Under the pieces are notes generated by a model. It searched no databases. It was given only the letters and a program-made list of their open reading frames with translations, and had not been told where the DNA came from. A stretch of 64,000 nucleotides of DNA, from positions 1 through 64,000 of the forward strand of contig JADJYS010000006.1 of the NCBI GenBank assembly GCA_016719645.1. Direction: 5' to 3'. The position numbers and the translations under genes are program-made. The DNA comes from a bacterium (lineage in GTDB: Bacteria > Krumholzibacteriota > Krumholzibacteriia > LZORAL124-64-63). Positions 20,672 to 29,779 of this stretch are shown here, piece after piece. The first letter of the stretch is position 1. Each line of letters begins with the position of its first letter.

Positions 20672-22479
20672 GCGCCGCCCACTCCCGCCGCCGCCAGAGC
20701 CCGGCAGGGCTCCACCAGCAGCGCCGCGATGCGGTCCTCGCGGAAGCGGAACACCGGATGCTGCAGTTCGTGGTAGGCGTGCTCGAGCCAGGAGGCCAGG
20801 GCGCCGCGCGCGAGGTCGTCGGGACCGCGCCCCAGCTCCGCGAGCAGTTCCGCGACGCCCAGCGACGACGGCAGGTCGTCCGGCCGGCCGCCGGCAAGAG
20901 CGACGAGGCTGCGCGCGCGCGACCAGCCCGCCCGGTGCCACAGCCAGGAGAACAGCAGGTCGCCGAGCGGCGCCAGCGGCTGGCGCGTCGCGCCCGTCTC
21001 GTCCCAGTCGATCAGGCCGCGGATGCGGCCCCCCTCCAGGAACACGTTGCTGAGCGACAGGTCCCCCTTGCGCAGGTGGAGCCGCGGGGAGCGGCCGGCG
21101 TCGAGGCGCGCGGCCGCGGCGCGCAGCGTCGGCGCGCGGGCGGGGTCGTGCCGCTGCAGCAGCGCCGCGAGGTCCGCCACGGCCCGGGGCAGGGCGTCGT
21201 GGCCGTCGTCCAGGCCGCAGGCGGCCGGATCGACCGCGAGCAGTTCCTCCAGCACGCCGGCGAGGCCGGCGGCCGCCGGCGACGGCCCGTCGCGGTCGGC
21301 GGCCCACGGCCGGCCGCAGCAGTAGCTCTCCAGATGCAACCGCCGCCCGCGGTGCTCCACGTCCAGGGCCCGCGCCGGCAGGAGCCCGCGCAGCGGCGCT
21401 TCCGGAGCCAGGTGCGACAGCAGAGCGTCGAGCGCGCGCTGGCCGTGCCGCATCGCCGCCGCGACGTCGTCGCGCAGGGGGACCTTCGCGATCCAGGCGC
21501 GGCCGTCGTCCGCCCGCAGGGTGGTGACGAGCTTGCCCTTGCGCAGCGCCTGCGGCGGCGTGGCGCGCCAGCGGCCCTCGGCGAGCCCCAGCTCCCGCGC
21601 GGCGAGGCGCAGGGCCTCCTCGAACCAGGAGGCGCCCGCCGGGCCGCGCGACGCGGTCAGGGCGTAGCGGGGGGCCGTGAGTCCGTACAGCCGGGGGGGG
21701 AGCCGGCGGGCGACGTCCCGGGCGAGGCGGCGGTGCTCGGCGACGGCGGCCGGATCGTCCAGGTCGATCCAGCTGCGGGGGCCGTCGATCCGGCCCTCCA
21801 GCGCCCAGCGCCGTGCGACCGTCAGGCCGCAGGCCGCCGCGGCGGCGGTGAAGGCGCGCGGACCCAGCGCGGCCGGGGCGCCGGGGCGCAGCAGCGTCGC
21901 GCGCGCGCGGAGCCGCTCGCGCGACCAGGGCCCGGGCGTCGCCAGGTACAGCCCGCCGCCCGGCCGCAGCACGCGGGCGCACTCGGCCAGGAAGCGGCGC
22001 GCCCACCCGGCTCGCTCGCCGCCCGGCAGGGGCGGGGCCGCGTCGTCGTCGAAGAGCCAGGCCACGGCGTCGCAGGCGGCGTCGGGCACGGGCAGCGCCG
22101 GCCCCGCCTCCAGGCGCAACGTCGCCAGGTTGGCGATCCCCTCGGCGTCGCGCCGCCGCTCCAGCAGGGCGAGGGCGGACGGATCGGGATCGATCACCGT
22201 CACGCGCTCCCAGCGCCGGGCCAGGGCGAGCGTCGCCGCGCTCCAGCCGGCGCCGCCGAGCAGCAGGTGGCCCCGGGGCGCGCCGCCGAGCAGCAGGTCC
22301 CAGGCGGCGCGCCCGTCGTCGACCAGCTCCTCGATCCAGGCGAGGCGGTCCGGCCCCGGCGGCACGGCGGCGGCCAGCGCGGCGCCCAGGGCGTCGGGCG
22401 CGGCGTCGGGCTGCAGGGAGTCGGCGGCGGCGAGCAGGCGGGGGGTCAGCAGGGAGCGCGACGTCGGGCCGGTCGTCAC
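20668..22479 (-). CDS. fusion of SAM-dependent methyltransferase and APH-like kinase
   Basis: 603 residues from GTG 22479, overlapping the preceding stop (GTGA). Residues about 60-260 form a class I methyltransferase: motif I HLLLGGAGWSAATLALARR, VTVIDPDPSALALLERR, and ARVLRPGGGLYLATPGP. Residues about 320-590 resemble aminoglycoside/choline-kinase-like phosphotransferases: GRAWIAKVPLRDDVAAAM with a candidate ATP-binding Lys, LRKGDLSLSNVFLEGG with catalytic Asp473 and metal-binding Asn, and LIDWDETG at about 490. It lacks the usual His of the HGD motif (Lys there). Substrates unknown; glycan phosphorylation plus methylation is inferred from neighbours (acyltransferase, SGNH protein, glycosyltransferases). 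A long open frame continues upstream in phase, but that part only mirrors other genes. Confidence 0.75.
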   Translation of the reverse strand: MTTGPTSRSLLTPRLLAAADSLQPDAAPDALGAALAAAVPPGPDRLAWIEELVDDGRAAWDLLLGGAPRGHLLLGGAGWSAATLALARRWERVTVIDPDPSALALLERRRDAEGIANLATLRLEAGPALPVPDAACDAVAWLFDDDAAPPLPGGERAGWARRFLAECARVLRPGGGLYLATPGPWSRERLRARATLLRPGAPAALGPRAFTAAAAACGLTVARRWALEGRIDGPRSWIDLDDPAAVAEHRRLARDVARRLPPRLYGLTAPRYALTASRGPAGASWFEEALRLAARELGLAEGRWRATPPQALRKGKLVTTLRADDGRAWIAKVPLRDDVAAAMRHGQRALDALLSHLAPEAPLRGLLPARALDVEHRGRRLHLESYCCGRPWAADRDGPSPAAAGLAGVLEELLAVDPAACGLDDGHDALPRAVADLAALLQRHDPARAPTLRAAAARLDAGRSPRLHLRKGDLSLSNVFLEGGRIRGLIDWDETGATRQPLAPLGDLLFSWLWHRAGWSRARSLVALAGGRPDDLPSSLGVAELLAELGRGPDDLARGALASWLEHAYHELQHPVFRFREDRIAALLVEPCRALAAAGVGGA

Positions 22480-23051
22480 GCGGGCCCTTCCTGCGGTGCG
22501 GGTTCGGCCTTCTTGCGGTTGCCGATGACCCGGGCGGGGTTGCCCATCAGGATGCTGTAGGGGGGGTACTTCTTGGCGCCCACGACCGAGCCCGCCGAGA
22601 CGATGCAGCCGTCGCCCAGCTCGACGCCGGGCATCAGGAAGGCGTTCGAGCCGATCCAGACGTCGCCGCCGATGACGATCTCGCGGTACTCGGCGCCCTG
22701 GTCGCGGATCGGGCGGTCGGGGTCGGCGAAGACGTGGTTGGTCGTCCAGACCTTGACGCCCGGCCCGAGCAGGGTGTGGTCCCCGATGGTGATGCCGCCG
22801 GCGGCCTGCAGGAAGTTGTCGACGCCGATGGTGACGTTGTCGCCCAGCAGGATCTTGTGGACGTTGCGGAAGCGGGCGCCCTCGTGGATGCGGACCCGCG
22901 GCCCGCAGCGCCCGAAGGCGGGGCGCAGGACGCCGGCCCGCAGCAGGAAGCCGTAGGAGCCGGGGCAGTTGCGCACGAAGGCGTAGCGCAGCAGCAGCCG
23001 GCCGGTGGGGTCGCGCAGCGACCGCCAGAATTCCTTCAGGACCTGGAGCAT
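22476..23051 (-). CDS. left-handed beta-helix (hexapeptide) acyltransferase
   Basis: 191 residues. Short N-terminal helical part, then hexapeptide repeats: GPRVRIHEGARFRNVHKILL, GDNVTIGVDNFLQAAGGITI, GDHTLLGPGVKVWTTNHVF with the His of the acetyl-CoA site, YREIVIGGDVWIGSNAFLM, GVELGDGCIVSAGSVV and GNPARVIGNRKK. This is the architecture of maltose/NodL/WbbJ-type O-acetyltransferases, which acetylate sugars in the cytosol. The C-terminus overlaps the start of the methyltransferase-kinase gene by GTGA, and the start is 18 bases after the SGNH-FlgD gene, so the three are one transcription unit. Confidence 0.82.
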   Translation of the reverse strand: MLQVLKEFWRSLRDPTGRLLLRYAFVRNCPGSYGFLLRAGVLRPAFGRCGPRVRIHEGARFRNVHKILLGDNVTIGVDNFLQAAGGITIGDHTLLGPGVKVWTTNHVFADPDRPIRDQGAEYREIVIGGDVWIGSNAFLMPGVELGDGCIVSAGSVVGAKKYPPYSILMGNPARVIGNRKKAEPAPQEGPA

Positions 23052-23069
23052 CCGCGGAGCCTCCGTCGC

Positions 23070-24446
23070 TCAGCGGACCAGGAGCATGCGGCGCGAAACG
23101 CTCGCGGGGCCGCCGTCGACGCGGTAGAGGTACACGCCCGACGGCTGGCTCCGCCCCTGGTCGTCGGTTCCGTCCCAGTGCGCGGTGTGCGGTCCGGCCT
23201 CGAGCCGGACGGAGCCGAGGATGCGACGGATCAGCCGCCCCGACAAGTCGAAAACGTCGAGGCTGACGGGCGAGGGCTGCGTCAGCGTGAACTCGATGGC
23301 GGTGCTCGGGTTGAACGGGTTCGGATGGTTGCCGACCCCGAGCAGCAGCGGCGCCGGCGGGGCGGCGGGCGCCGCGGTCAGCTCGCCGATCCAGTCGGGA
23401 TCCACCAGGCGGATCAGCAGGGAGGCGAAGCGCGGCCCGATGGTCACGTTGGCGAAGGTGTTCGGATGGCTGTCGTTCGGCACGCCCGGCCGGCGGTACT
23501 CCGGGCGCAGCATGTTGCGCTCGGGGTCCGCGGCGACGTTCGGTTTGGCCAGCTCGTCGAACAGGTCGTAGAAGAGGACGTTCGGGTGGCCGTTCATGAA
23601 GGAGGGGCTCTGCAGCCAGTCGTAGAAGGCCCGCGAGAAGTCGGCCCTGGTGTTGTCCGTGTCCTCGGGCCGGCGCGGCGAGCCGCTGACCAGCACGAAC
23701 AGCTTGCCGGGATGCTGGTCCAGGACGTCGCGGATCTGCAGGTACTGGATCTGGTAGGTCTGCAGCTGGGCGGCCGAGGTGATGTCGCCGGTGCTGTGGT
23801 CGTTCTTCAGGATGAGGATGTCGTGGCGGTTCAGCAGGGAGTCCAGGAAGGCGCTGCCGGTGCAGAAGACGGTGTGCCAGCCGTCCGGCTGGATGTCGTT
23901 CGCCTCCTCGCCGTACGACCAGTCGCTGTGGACGGTGCTGTCGGGCTTGATGATCCCGGTGAAGGTGTTCCCGCTGTGGTAGTCGTGGTCCCAGAACTTG
24001 ATGCCCGTGCCGTAGCGCGAGTTGTGCGATTCCAGCAGGCTGCGCACGCCGCTGTCGCGGATCAGGTTGCGGCCCGTGGAGTGGTGCACGAACATCATGT
24101 TGGTGCCGGGCAGGGGGCGCTGGCCGACGACGACGAAGTTCGGGAAGCTTTGCTGGTCCGCGACGCCGTGCTTCCAGGCGGTGATCACGACATCGTAGCG
24201 GCCGGCGCTGCGGTAGGCGTGCCGCGCCGTCGTGACGGAGGCCGGGAAGGTGCGCGCCTGCCCGTCGCCGAAGTCGACGCGCAGCGAGTCCGGCGCCGTC
24301 GAATAGGCCCAGGTCAGGTCGACGCGGTCCTCGTTCAGGATGTTGGCGGTCGGGGTCTTGAGCAACGCCGAGACCGGCGCCGCCAGCGACGCCGCAGGTA
24401 CGGCAAGCGAGAAAAGGCACGCGGCCAGGATGGTCTTGACGGCCAT
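23070..24446 (-). CDS. secreted SGNH-like protein with PKD-like and C-terminal FlgD-type domains
   Basis: 458 residues. Signal peptide MAVKTILAACLFSLAVPAA; PKD-like beta domain at about 30-115 (DLTWAYSTAPDSLRVDFGDG, TARHAYRSAGRYDVVITAW); SGNH-like domain at about 115-345 with MMFVHHSTGRNLI, HDILILKNDHSTGD, GKLFVLVSGSPRRPEDT and NDSHPNTFANVTIG; C-terminal FlgD-like Ig domain at about 370-458 (NPFNPSTAIEFTLTQPSPVS, LDVFDLSGRLIRRI, GVYLYRVDGG) ending RMLLVR. The last domain resembles C-terminal sorting domains of FCB-group secreted proteins. A carbohydrate esterase role is plausible but unproven. It is followed by the acyltransferase gene 18 bases on. Confidence 0.75.
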   Translation of the reverse strand: MAVKTILAACLFSLAVPAASLAAPVSALLKTPTANILNEDRVDLTWAYSTAPDSLRVDFGDGQARTFPASVTTARHAYRSAGRYDVVITAWKHGVADQQSFPNFVVVGQRPLPGTNMMFVHHSTGRNLIRDSGVRSLLESHNSRYGTGIKFWDHDYHSGNTFTGIIKPDSTVHSDWSYGEEANDIQPDGWHTVFCTGSAFLDSLLNRHDILILKNDHSTGDITSAAQLQTYQIQYLQIRDVLDQHPGKLFVLVSGSPRRPEDTDNTRADFSRAFYDWLQSPSFMNGHPNVLFYDLFDELAKPNVAADPERNMLRPEYRRPGVPNDSHPNTFANVTIGPRFASLLIRLVDPDWIGELTAAPAAPPAPLLLGVGNHPNPFNPSTAIEFTLTQPSPVSLDVFDLSGRLIRRILGSVRLEAGPHTAHWDGTDDQGRSQPSGVYLYRVDGGPASVSRRMLLVR

Positions 24447-24560
24447 GAAGGCTCCCAGGTCATGAGTCGGCCGGGGCTCGCGCCCCGTGATGTCCGTTTG
24501 GAGCAGACCATTATACTACAATTCGTCGGAAATGTCGAGTCCCGGCGTTGAGATTCCGAC

Positions 24561-25450
24561 TCAGGATCGTTTCAACATGCAGCGGGCCATCGACTTCCAC
24601 AAGCGGGCGTCCCAGGGACGCCGGCGGGCGGCACGGGCGAAATCGGCGACGGCGGCCCCGATCCGCCCCTGACCGGCCTGCCAACTGGCGCGGGTCACGT
24701 AGGAATAGGTCCAGGCGTAGCGGCGCTCGGCCGCGGTCACGCTGTCGGGGTGCTCGGCCAGGAACCGGGTCATCATGCGGAAGGCGTTGTCCAGGCGCTC
24801 GCCCGTGCGGTGCGACATCTGGCCCGCCCAGAGCCGGTACTCGACGACCGTCTCGGGGACGTGCAGGAAGTCCCAGTCCACCGAGATGCGCAGCCAGAGG
24901 TCGTAGTCGATGGCCATCGTCAGCGACTCGTCGAACCCCCCGCCTGCTCGACGGCCTCGCGCCGGGCCAGGGCCGTGGGGAAGTGGACGAAGTTGTCCAC
25001 CAGCAGCTTGCCGGTGATGCGGCCGCTGTAGCAGGGCCAGCGGGGCGTGGCCGTCGGCCGGCCCTCCCCGTCGATGCAGGTGAAATCGCCGTAGACGACG
25101 CCCAGGCGGGGAGCGCCCTCGAAGCGCGGCAGCTGGCGGGCCAGCTTGTCGGGCAGCCAATGGTCGTCGGCGTCGCAGAAGCCGACGAACTCCCCGCGGG
25201 CCTCCCGCAGGCCCCGGTTCTTGGCGGCGGTCTGGCCGGCGTTCTCCTGTCGGATGAGGCGGACCCGGGGGTCGGCGGCGTAGGCCGCCAGGACGGCCGG
25301 CGTGTCGTCCGTGGAGCCGTCGTCCACGACGATCAGCTCCAGTTGCGTGTGCGTCTGGGCGAGGATGGAGTCGACGGTTTCCCCGATGTAGCGCCCCATG
25401 TTGTAGGCGGCGGTCACGACCGAGACCAGCGGTGGCTGACGGGACGGCAT
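24561..25450 (-). CDS. glycosyltransferase family 2, single frameshift
   Basis: Start ATG 25450 (MPSRQPPLVSVVTAAYNMG). GT-A landmarks: ELIVVDDGSTDDTPAVL, NAGQTAAKNRGLREARGEFV, GFCDADDHW (DxD), FVHFPTALARREAVEQAGG, then after one frameshift near 24945 FDESLTMAIDYDLWLRIS and a helical C-terminus (RFLAEHPDSVTAAERRYAW). Repaired length about 296 residues, normal for the family. It probably belongs to the minus-strand glycan unit, 114 bases before the SGNH-FlgD gene, and is divergent from the acyltransferase at 25551. Confidence 0.82.
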
Positions 25451-25550
25451 CGCGTTCTCCTGACCGGGGGCGCAGGGGCGCCGGCGGCGTTCGTGATCTA
25501 TGGTGGCCCTGCGGCGCGCCTTGTGGCACATTCCCGGCGGGAGGCCCCGG

Positions 25551-26107
25551 ATGTTCGATCTCTTCCGCAGCGATATCGGCCGGATGCGCCGATATGGTAG
25601 CAGAGAATCCACGCTGCGCCTGCTGCTGACCCAGCAGGGCCTGTGGGCCTGCGCCTGCTACCGGGCGGGCAACTGGCTCAACCGCCACCGGTTGCCCCCG
25701 GGCCCGCGGCACGTGGTGATGGCCTTCTACCACCTCTGGTGGAAGAGTGTCGAGATCACCACCGGCATCTCGATCTCGCCCGACTGCACGATCGGGCCGG
25801 GCTCTACATCGGGCACTTCGGGGGCATCTTCCTGCACACCGACGTCGTGATCGGCCGCGACTGCAACCTGTCGCAGGGCGTCACCATCGGGCTGGGCCGC
25901 CGCGCGGGCGTCTGGGGGGCCCCGACCCTGGGCGACCGCGTCTACATCGCCCCCGGCGCCAAGGTGCTCGGCCCGATCCACCTGGCCTCGGGCACCGTCG
26001 TGGGCGCCAACGCCGTCGTGACGCACGGCACCAACCCCGACGAGGTCGTCGCCGGCGTGCCCGCCCGCGTGGTCTCGACCAAGGGCAGCGGGGACTTCAT
26101 CGTCTGA
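25551..26107 (+). CDS. serine O-acetyltransferase-like hexapeptide transferase, single frameshift
   Basis: Start ATG 25551 (MFDLFRSDIGRMRRYG) after a GGGAGG; an in-frame ATG at 25500 is also possible. CysE-like layout: helical N-terminus (LLLTQQGLWACACYRAGNWL), then a beta-helix with ITTGISISPDCTIGPG, a lost base near 25800, LYIGHFGGIFLHTDVVIG, CNLSQGVTIGLGRR, GAPTLGDRVYIAPGAKVLG, ASGTVVGANAVVTH and GVPARVVSTKG. This matches CysE-type enzymes and their relatives in glycan loci (EpsC/WcaB-like). The polysaccharide context suggests sugar O-acetylation rather than cysteine synthesis, but the sequence alone does not exclude either. Confidence 0.75.
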
Positions 26108-26150
26108 ACCGTGCCGGCGGCGGCGCGGCCGCCCGGGAGGATACCCCGGT

Positions 26151-27242
26151 TTGATCAAGGTCCTCTACTGCATCGAGAGCATCGGCCGCGGGGGCACCGA
26201 GACCCAGCTGGTCGAGCTGATCAACCGGCTCGACCGCCGGCGGTTCGCCCCGTCCCTGTGCACCCTGCGGCCGTCGTCGGAGTACATCGGGGAGGCGGAC
26301 TGCCCCCGGCTCGAGCTGGACGTGAGGCGGCTGTTCTCGCCGGCGGGCGCCGCGAAGCTGCGCCAGCTCTCCCGGCACCTGCGGGAGCAGGGCACCGACA
26401 TCGTGCAGACGTTCTTCCAGGACCCCACCCTGCTGGGCCTGCCCGCCGCGCGGCGGGCGGGCGTCCCGGTGCGGCTGGTGTCCTTCCGCGACCTGGGCTT
26501 CTGGCGCACGCCCGCGCAGGAGTTCCTGATGCGGCGCAGCTACCCCCTGGCGACCGGGTTCCTGGCGAACTCCGCCGCGGTCAGGGATCAGGTGTGCGGC
26601 CGGGACCGGTTGCGGCCGGAGCGGGTGCGGGTGATCCGCAACGGGATCGACGTCGGCCGCCACCGCTTCGCGGAGCACCCCGAGACCGCCGTCGCGGTCG
26701 GGATCGTCGGCAACCTCAACCGCCGGGTCAAGCGTGCCGATCTGTTCCTCAAGGCGGCCGCCAGGGTGGCGGCCCGGCACCCCGAGACGACCTGGCACCT
26801 GATCGGGGACGGCGACCTGCGCCCGCAGTACGAGCGGATGGCCGCGGACCTGGGCATCGCCGACCGCACCGTGTTCGCCGGCCGCATCGCCGACGTGCCG
26901 GCCTACCTGCAGCGGCTGGCGGTCGGGGTGATGTGTTCCGATTCTGAGGGCTTCAGCAACGCGGTGCTGGAGTACATGCTCGCGGGCTGCGCGGTGGTCG
27001 CCACCTCGGTCGGCGGCAACCTCGAGGCGGTGAGCGACGGCCGCACGGGCCTGCTGGTGCCGCCGGGCAACGACGTGGCCCTGGCCAGCGCCCTGAGCCG
27101 GCTGATCGAGGAGCGCGGCACGCGCGCGGCGCTGGCCCGGCAGGCCCGGGCCATGGTCGAGGCGCAGTACGGCTGGGAGCACTGCGTCGCCGCGCACCAG
27201 GAGTATTACGAAGCGGCGCTGAAGGCCGCGGTCACCAAGTAG
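26151..27242 (+). CDS. glycosyltransferase family 4
   Basis: 363 residues from TTG 26151, preceded by GGGAGG at about 26134. N-terminal IKVLYCIESIGRGGTETQLV with the glycine-rich acceptor-side loop; TDIVQTFFQDPTLLG; NSAAVRDQVCG; RVRVIRNGIDVGRHRF; donor domain VAVGIVGNLNRRVKRADLF, WHLIGDGDLRPQYERMA and TVFAGRIADVPAYL, with E-x7-E in SDSEGFSNAVLEYMLAGCAV, VATSVGGNLEAV. It probably adds a hexose from a nucleotide sugar to a lipid-linked oligosaccharide. It begins a tight plus-strand series running to cysS. Confidence 0.87.
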   Translation: MIKVLYCIESIGRGGTETQLVELINRLDRRRFAPSLCTLRPSSEYIGEADCPRLELDVRRLFSPAGAAKLRQLSRHLREQGTDIVQTFFQDPTLLGLPAARRAGVPVRLVSFRDLGFWRTPAQEFLMRRSYPLATGFLANSAAVRDQVCGRDRLRPERVRVIRNGIDVGRHRFAEHPETAVAVGIVGNLNRRVKRADLFLKAAARVAARHPETTWHLIGDGDLRPQYERMAADLGIADRTVFAGRIADVPAYLQRLAVGVMCSDSEGFSNAVLEYMLAGCAVVATSVGGNLEAVSDGRTGLLVPPGNDVALASALSRLIEERGTRAALARQARAMVEAQYGWEHCVAAHQEYYEAALKAAVTK

Positions 27243-27268
27243 CGGCTGTTCCGGCAAGGATCGGTGCG

Positions 27269-28402
27269 ATGTCCGTCGTCCTGGTATGCTGCCTCGCCCT
27301 GCTCGCGTACGTCTACGCGGGCTACCCCCTGCTCTGCGCCCTGCTGGCCGCGGTGCGGCCCCGGCGCGTCGCCGCCGCCCCGATCACGCCGCGCGTCAGC
27401 CTGCTGATCGCCGCCCACAACGAGGCCGCGTGCATCGGCCAGACCGTCCGCAACAAGCTCGCCCTGGACTACCCGCCGGAGCTGCTGGAGATCATCGTCG
27501 TCTCCGACGGCTCGACCGACGGCACCGACGAGGCGGTCGCGGCCATCGCGGCCGGGGAGCCGCGGGTCCGCCTGCTGCGGCAGGAGCCGCGGGCCGGCAA
27601 GACCTCCGCCCTGAACCTGGCCTTCGCCGAGGTCGGCGGCGAGGTCATCGTCTTCTCCGACGCCAACTCCCTCTACGCCCCCGATTCGCTGCGCAAGCTG
27701 ATGGAACCGTTCGCGGATCCCGCGGTGGGCTACGCGACCGGGCGCATGCTGTACCGGGCGCGCGACGGCTCGCTGACGGGGGAGGGCTGCTCGGCCTACA
27801 TGCGCTACGAGAACGCGCTGCGCGGGCTGGAGACGAAGGTGGGCTCGGTGGTCGGGGTCGACGGCGGCATCGACGCCGTGCGGGCCGACCTCTACACCGT
27901 CATGCGCGCCGACCAGCAGCCGGACTTCGTGCTGCCGCTGAGCGTGGTCGTGCGCGGCCGGCGCGTCGTCTACGTCCCGGGCGCGCGCGTCTACGAGGCG
28001 AGCCTGAGCGAGACGAAGGCCGAGTTCCGCATGCGCACCCGCGTGGCCCTGCGCGCCTGGCACGCGCTGCGGGACATGGCCGTCCTGCTGGACCCGACGC
28101 GCCACGGCCTGTTCTCCTGGCAGCTGTTTTCCCACAAGTGGCTGCGCTACCTGGCGCCGGTCTTCCAGGTCATCGCCCTGCTGAGCAACCTCGCCCTGGC
28201 CGGCCAAGGCGACGTCTGGAATGTGCTGCTCGCGCTGCAGGGCGGCTTCTACCTGCTGGCCGGCCTGGGCTTCCTCGGCCTGCGCCTGCCGTCGCCGCTC
28301 TCGTTCCCGTACTACCTGTGCCTGCTGAACGCGGCCGCCGGCAACGCGCTGGTGCGCTTCCTGGCCGGGCAGCGGCAGGTCATCTGGACCCCCCGCACCT
28401 GA
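27269..28402 (+). CDS. membrane-anchored glycosyltransferase family 2
   Basis: 377 residues. An N-terminal transmembrane helix (VVLVCCLALLAYVYAGYPLL) precedes a GT-A domain: VSLLIAAHNEAACIGQTV, EIIVVSDGSTDGTDEAV, AGKTSALNLAFAEVGG, VIVFSDANSLY (DxD-like), VGVDGGIDAVRADLY and TRVALRAWHALRD. Two or three C-terminal helices follow (APVFQVIALLSNLALA, GGFYLLAGLGFLGLRL). This resembles hyaluronan/cellulose-synthase-like and poly-GlcNAc-type enzymes, although the processive QxxRW motif is not seen. It sits 26 bases after the GT4 gene. Confidence 0.83.
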   Translation: MSVVLVCCLALLAYVYAGYPLLCALLAAVRPRRVAAAPITPRVSLLIAAHNEAACIGQTVRNKLALDYPPELLEIIVVSDGSTDGTDEAVAAIAAGEPRVRLLRQEPRAGKTSALNLAFAEVGGEVIVFSDANSLYAPDSLRKLMEPFADPAVGYATGRMLYRARDGSLTGEGCSAYMRYENALRGLETKVGSVVGVDGGIDAVRADLYTVMRADQQPDFVLPLSVVVRGRRVVYVPGARVYEASLSETKAEFRMRTRVALRAWHALRDMAVLLDPTRHGLFSWQLFSHKWLRYLAPVFQVIALLSNLALAGQGDVWNVLLALQGGFYLLAGLGFLGLRLPSPLSFPYYLCLLNAAAGNALVRFLAGQRQVIWTPRT

Positions 28403-28416
28403 AAGGACGGACCGCC

Positions 28417-29779
28417 GTGCGCCTCCCCGACTGGGTCGTGGGCCGCCTCACCGAGCCCGCCTGGGACCTCTACGAGGGCAGCGTGCGCCTGCGCACCTTC
28501 CGGCAGCTCGCGCGCGCGCAGTTCGACCCGCCCGAGGCCCTGGCGCAGCGCCGCCAGGAGCGCCTCGGCGCGCTGGTGCGCCACGCCGCGGCGCACTCGC
28601 CCTTCCACGCCCGGCGCCTGCGCGAGGCCGGGATCGACCCGCGCGGCGTGCGCGACATCGCCGACCTGGGCGCCCTGCCGCTGCTGACCAAGGCCGACAT
28701 CCGCGGCGGGATCGACGACATCCTGGCCCGGGACCACCGCCGCGAGGACCTGGTGCCCGCCAAGACGGGCGGCTCGACCGGCACCGCGCTGCACGTCTAC
28801 TGCGACCGTCGCGGGGTCGAGCGGCGCAGCGGCGCCGCCCTGCTGGCCGACACCTGGAGCGGCTGGCGGCTGGGGCAGCCCATGGGGGCGGTGTGGGGCA
28901 ACCCGCCGGCGCCCCGGACCCTGCGCAACCGGCTGCGCCTGGCCTGCAAGGACCGCATCGTCTACCTCGACACGATGCGCCTGGACGAGGCGGCCGTGCG
29001 CGGCTTCGTCGCGGGCTGGCGGCGCCTGCGCCCCGGGCTGCTCTACGGCCACGCCCACTCGCTCTACCTGCTGGCGGGCATGCTCGAGGAGATGGGCGAG
29101 ACGCTGCGGCCGGACGGCATCGTCGCCACCAGCATGATGCTGCTGCAGCCCGAGCGGGAGGTGATCGAGCGCGTCTTCGCGCGGCCGGTGACCAACCGCT
29201 ACGGCTGCGAGGAGGTCAGCCTGATCGCCTGCGAGTGCGAGCGCCACGAGGGCCTGCACCTCAACGCCGAGCACGCCGCGGTGGAGCTGCTGCGCGACGA
29301 CGGCAGCCCGTGCTCTCCCGGGCGAGGACGGCCGGATCGTCGTGACCGAGTTCGTGAACCTGGGCATGCCGATGCTCCGCTACGAGGTGGGCGACCGCGG
29401 CGTGCTGCACGACCGGCCCTGCTCCTGCGGCCGCCCCTCGCCGCTGCTGCGCTCGGTCACCGGCCGCACCGCCGACTTCCTGGTGGCGGCCGACGGCAGC
29501 CGCGTGGCCGGCATCTCGCTGATCGAGAACACGCTGACGCGCTACCCCGGCATCGCGCAGCTGCAGGTCGTCCAGGAGGTCGTCGGCCGGGTCGAGCTGA
29601 ACGTGGTGCGCGCCGCCGGCTGGGACGAGGCGGTCGCGGCCGCGCTGGCGGGCGTCTTCCGCGACTCGCTGGGCGGGGCCGAGGTGGCCCTGCGCTTCGT
29701 CGAGACCATCCCCCGCGAGGCCAACGGCAAGTACCGCTTCTCGATCTGCCGGGTGCCCGGCGTGCGGAGCGGGGCATGA
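28417..29779 (+). CDS. PaaK/CapK-like adenylate-forming enzyme, single frameshift
   Basis: About 453 residues from GTG 28417. VRLPDWVVGRLTEPAWDLYE, LGALVRHAAAHSPFHARRL, LPLLTKADIRGGIDDILA, phosphate loop AKTGGSTGTALHVY, GLLYGHAHSLYLLAGMLEE, IVATSMMLLQPEREV, TNRYGCEEVSLIACECE, then one frameshift near 29322, VVTEFVNLGMPMLRYEVGD, SVTGRTADFLVAADG and IPREANGKYRFSICR with the catalytic-type Lys. It belongs to the same family as the gene at 10426 but has native GC composition. Expected to activate an acyl group for transfer in glycan modification. It overlaps the next gene by ATGA. Confidence 0.8.

Noticed and set aside
22480..24420. Upstream in-phase extension of the methyltransferase-kinase frame to 1250 residues
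   Set aside because: The extra part lies opposite or out of frame with the SGNH-FlgD and acyltransferase genes and is Arg/Pro-rich noise. The GTG overlapping the previous stop explains the real start.
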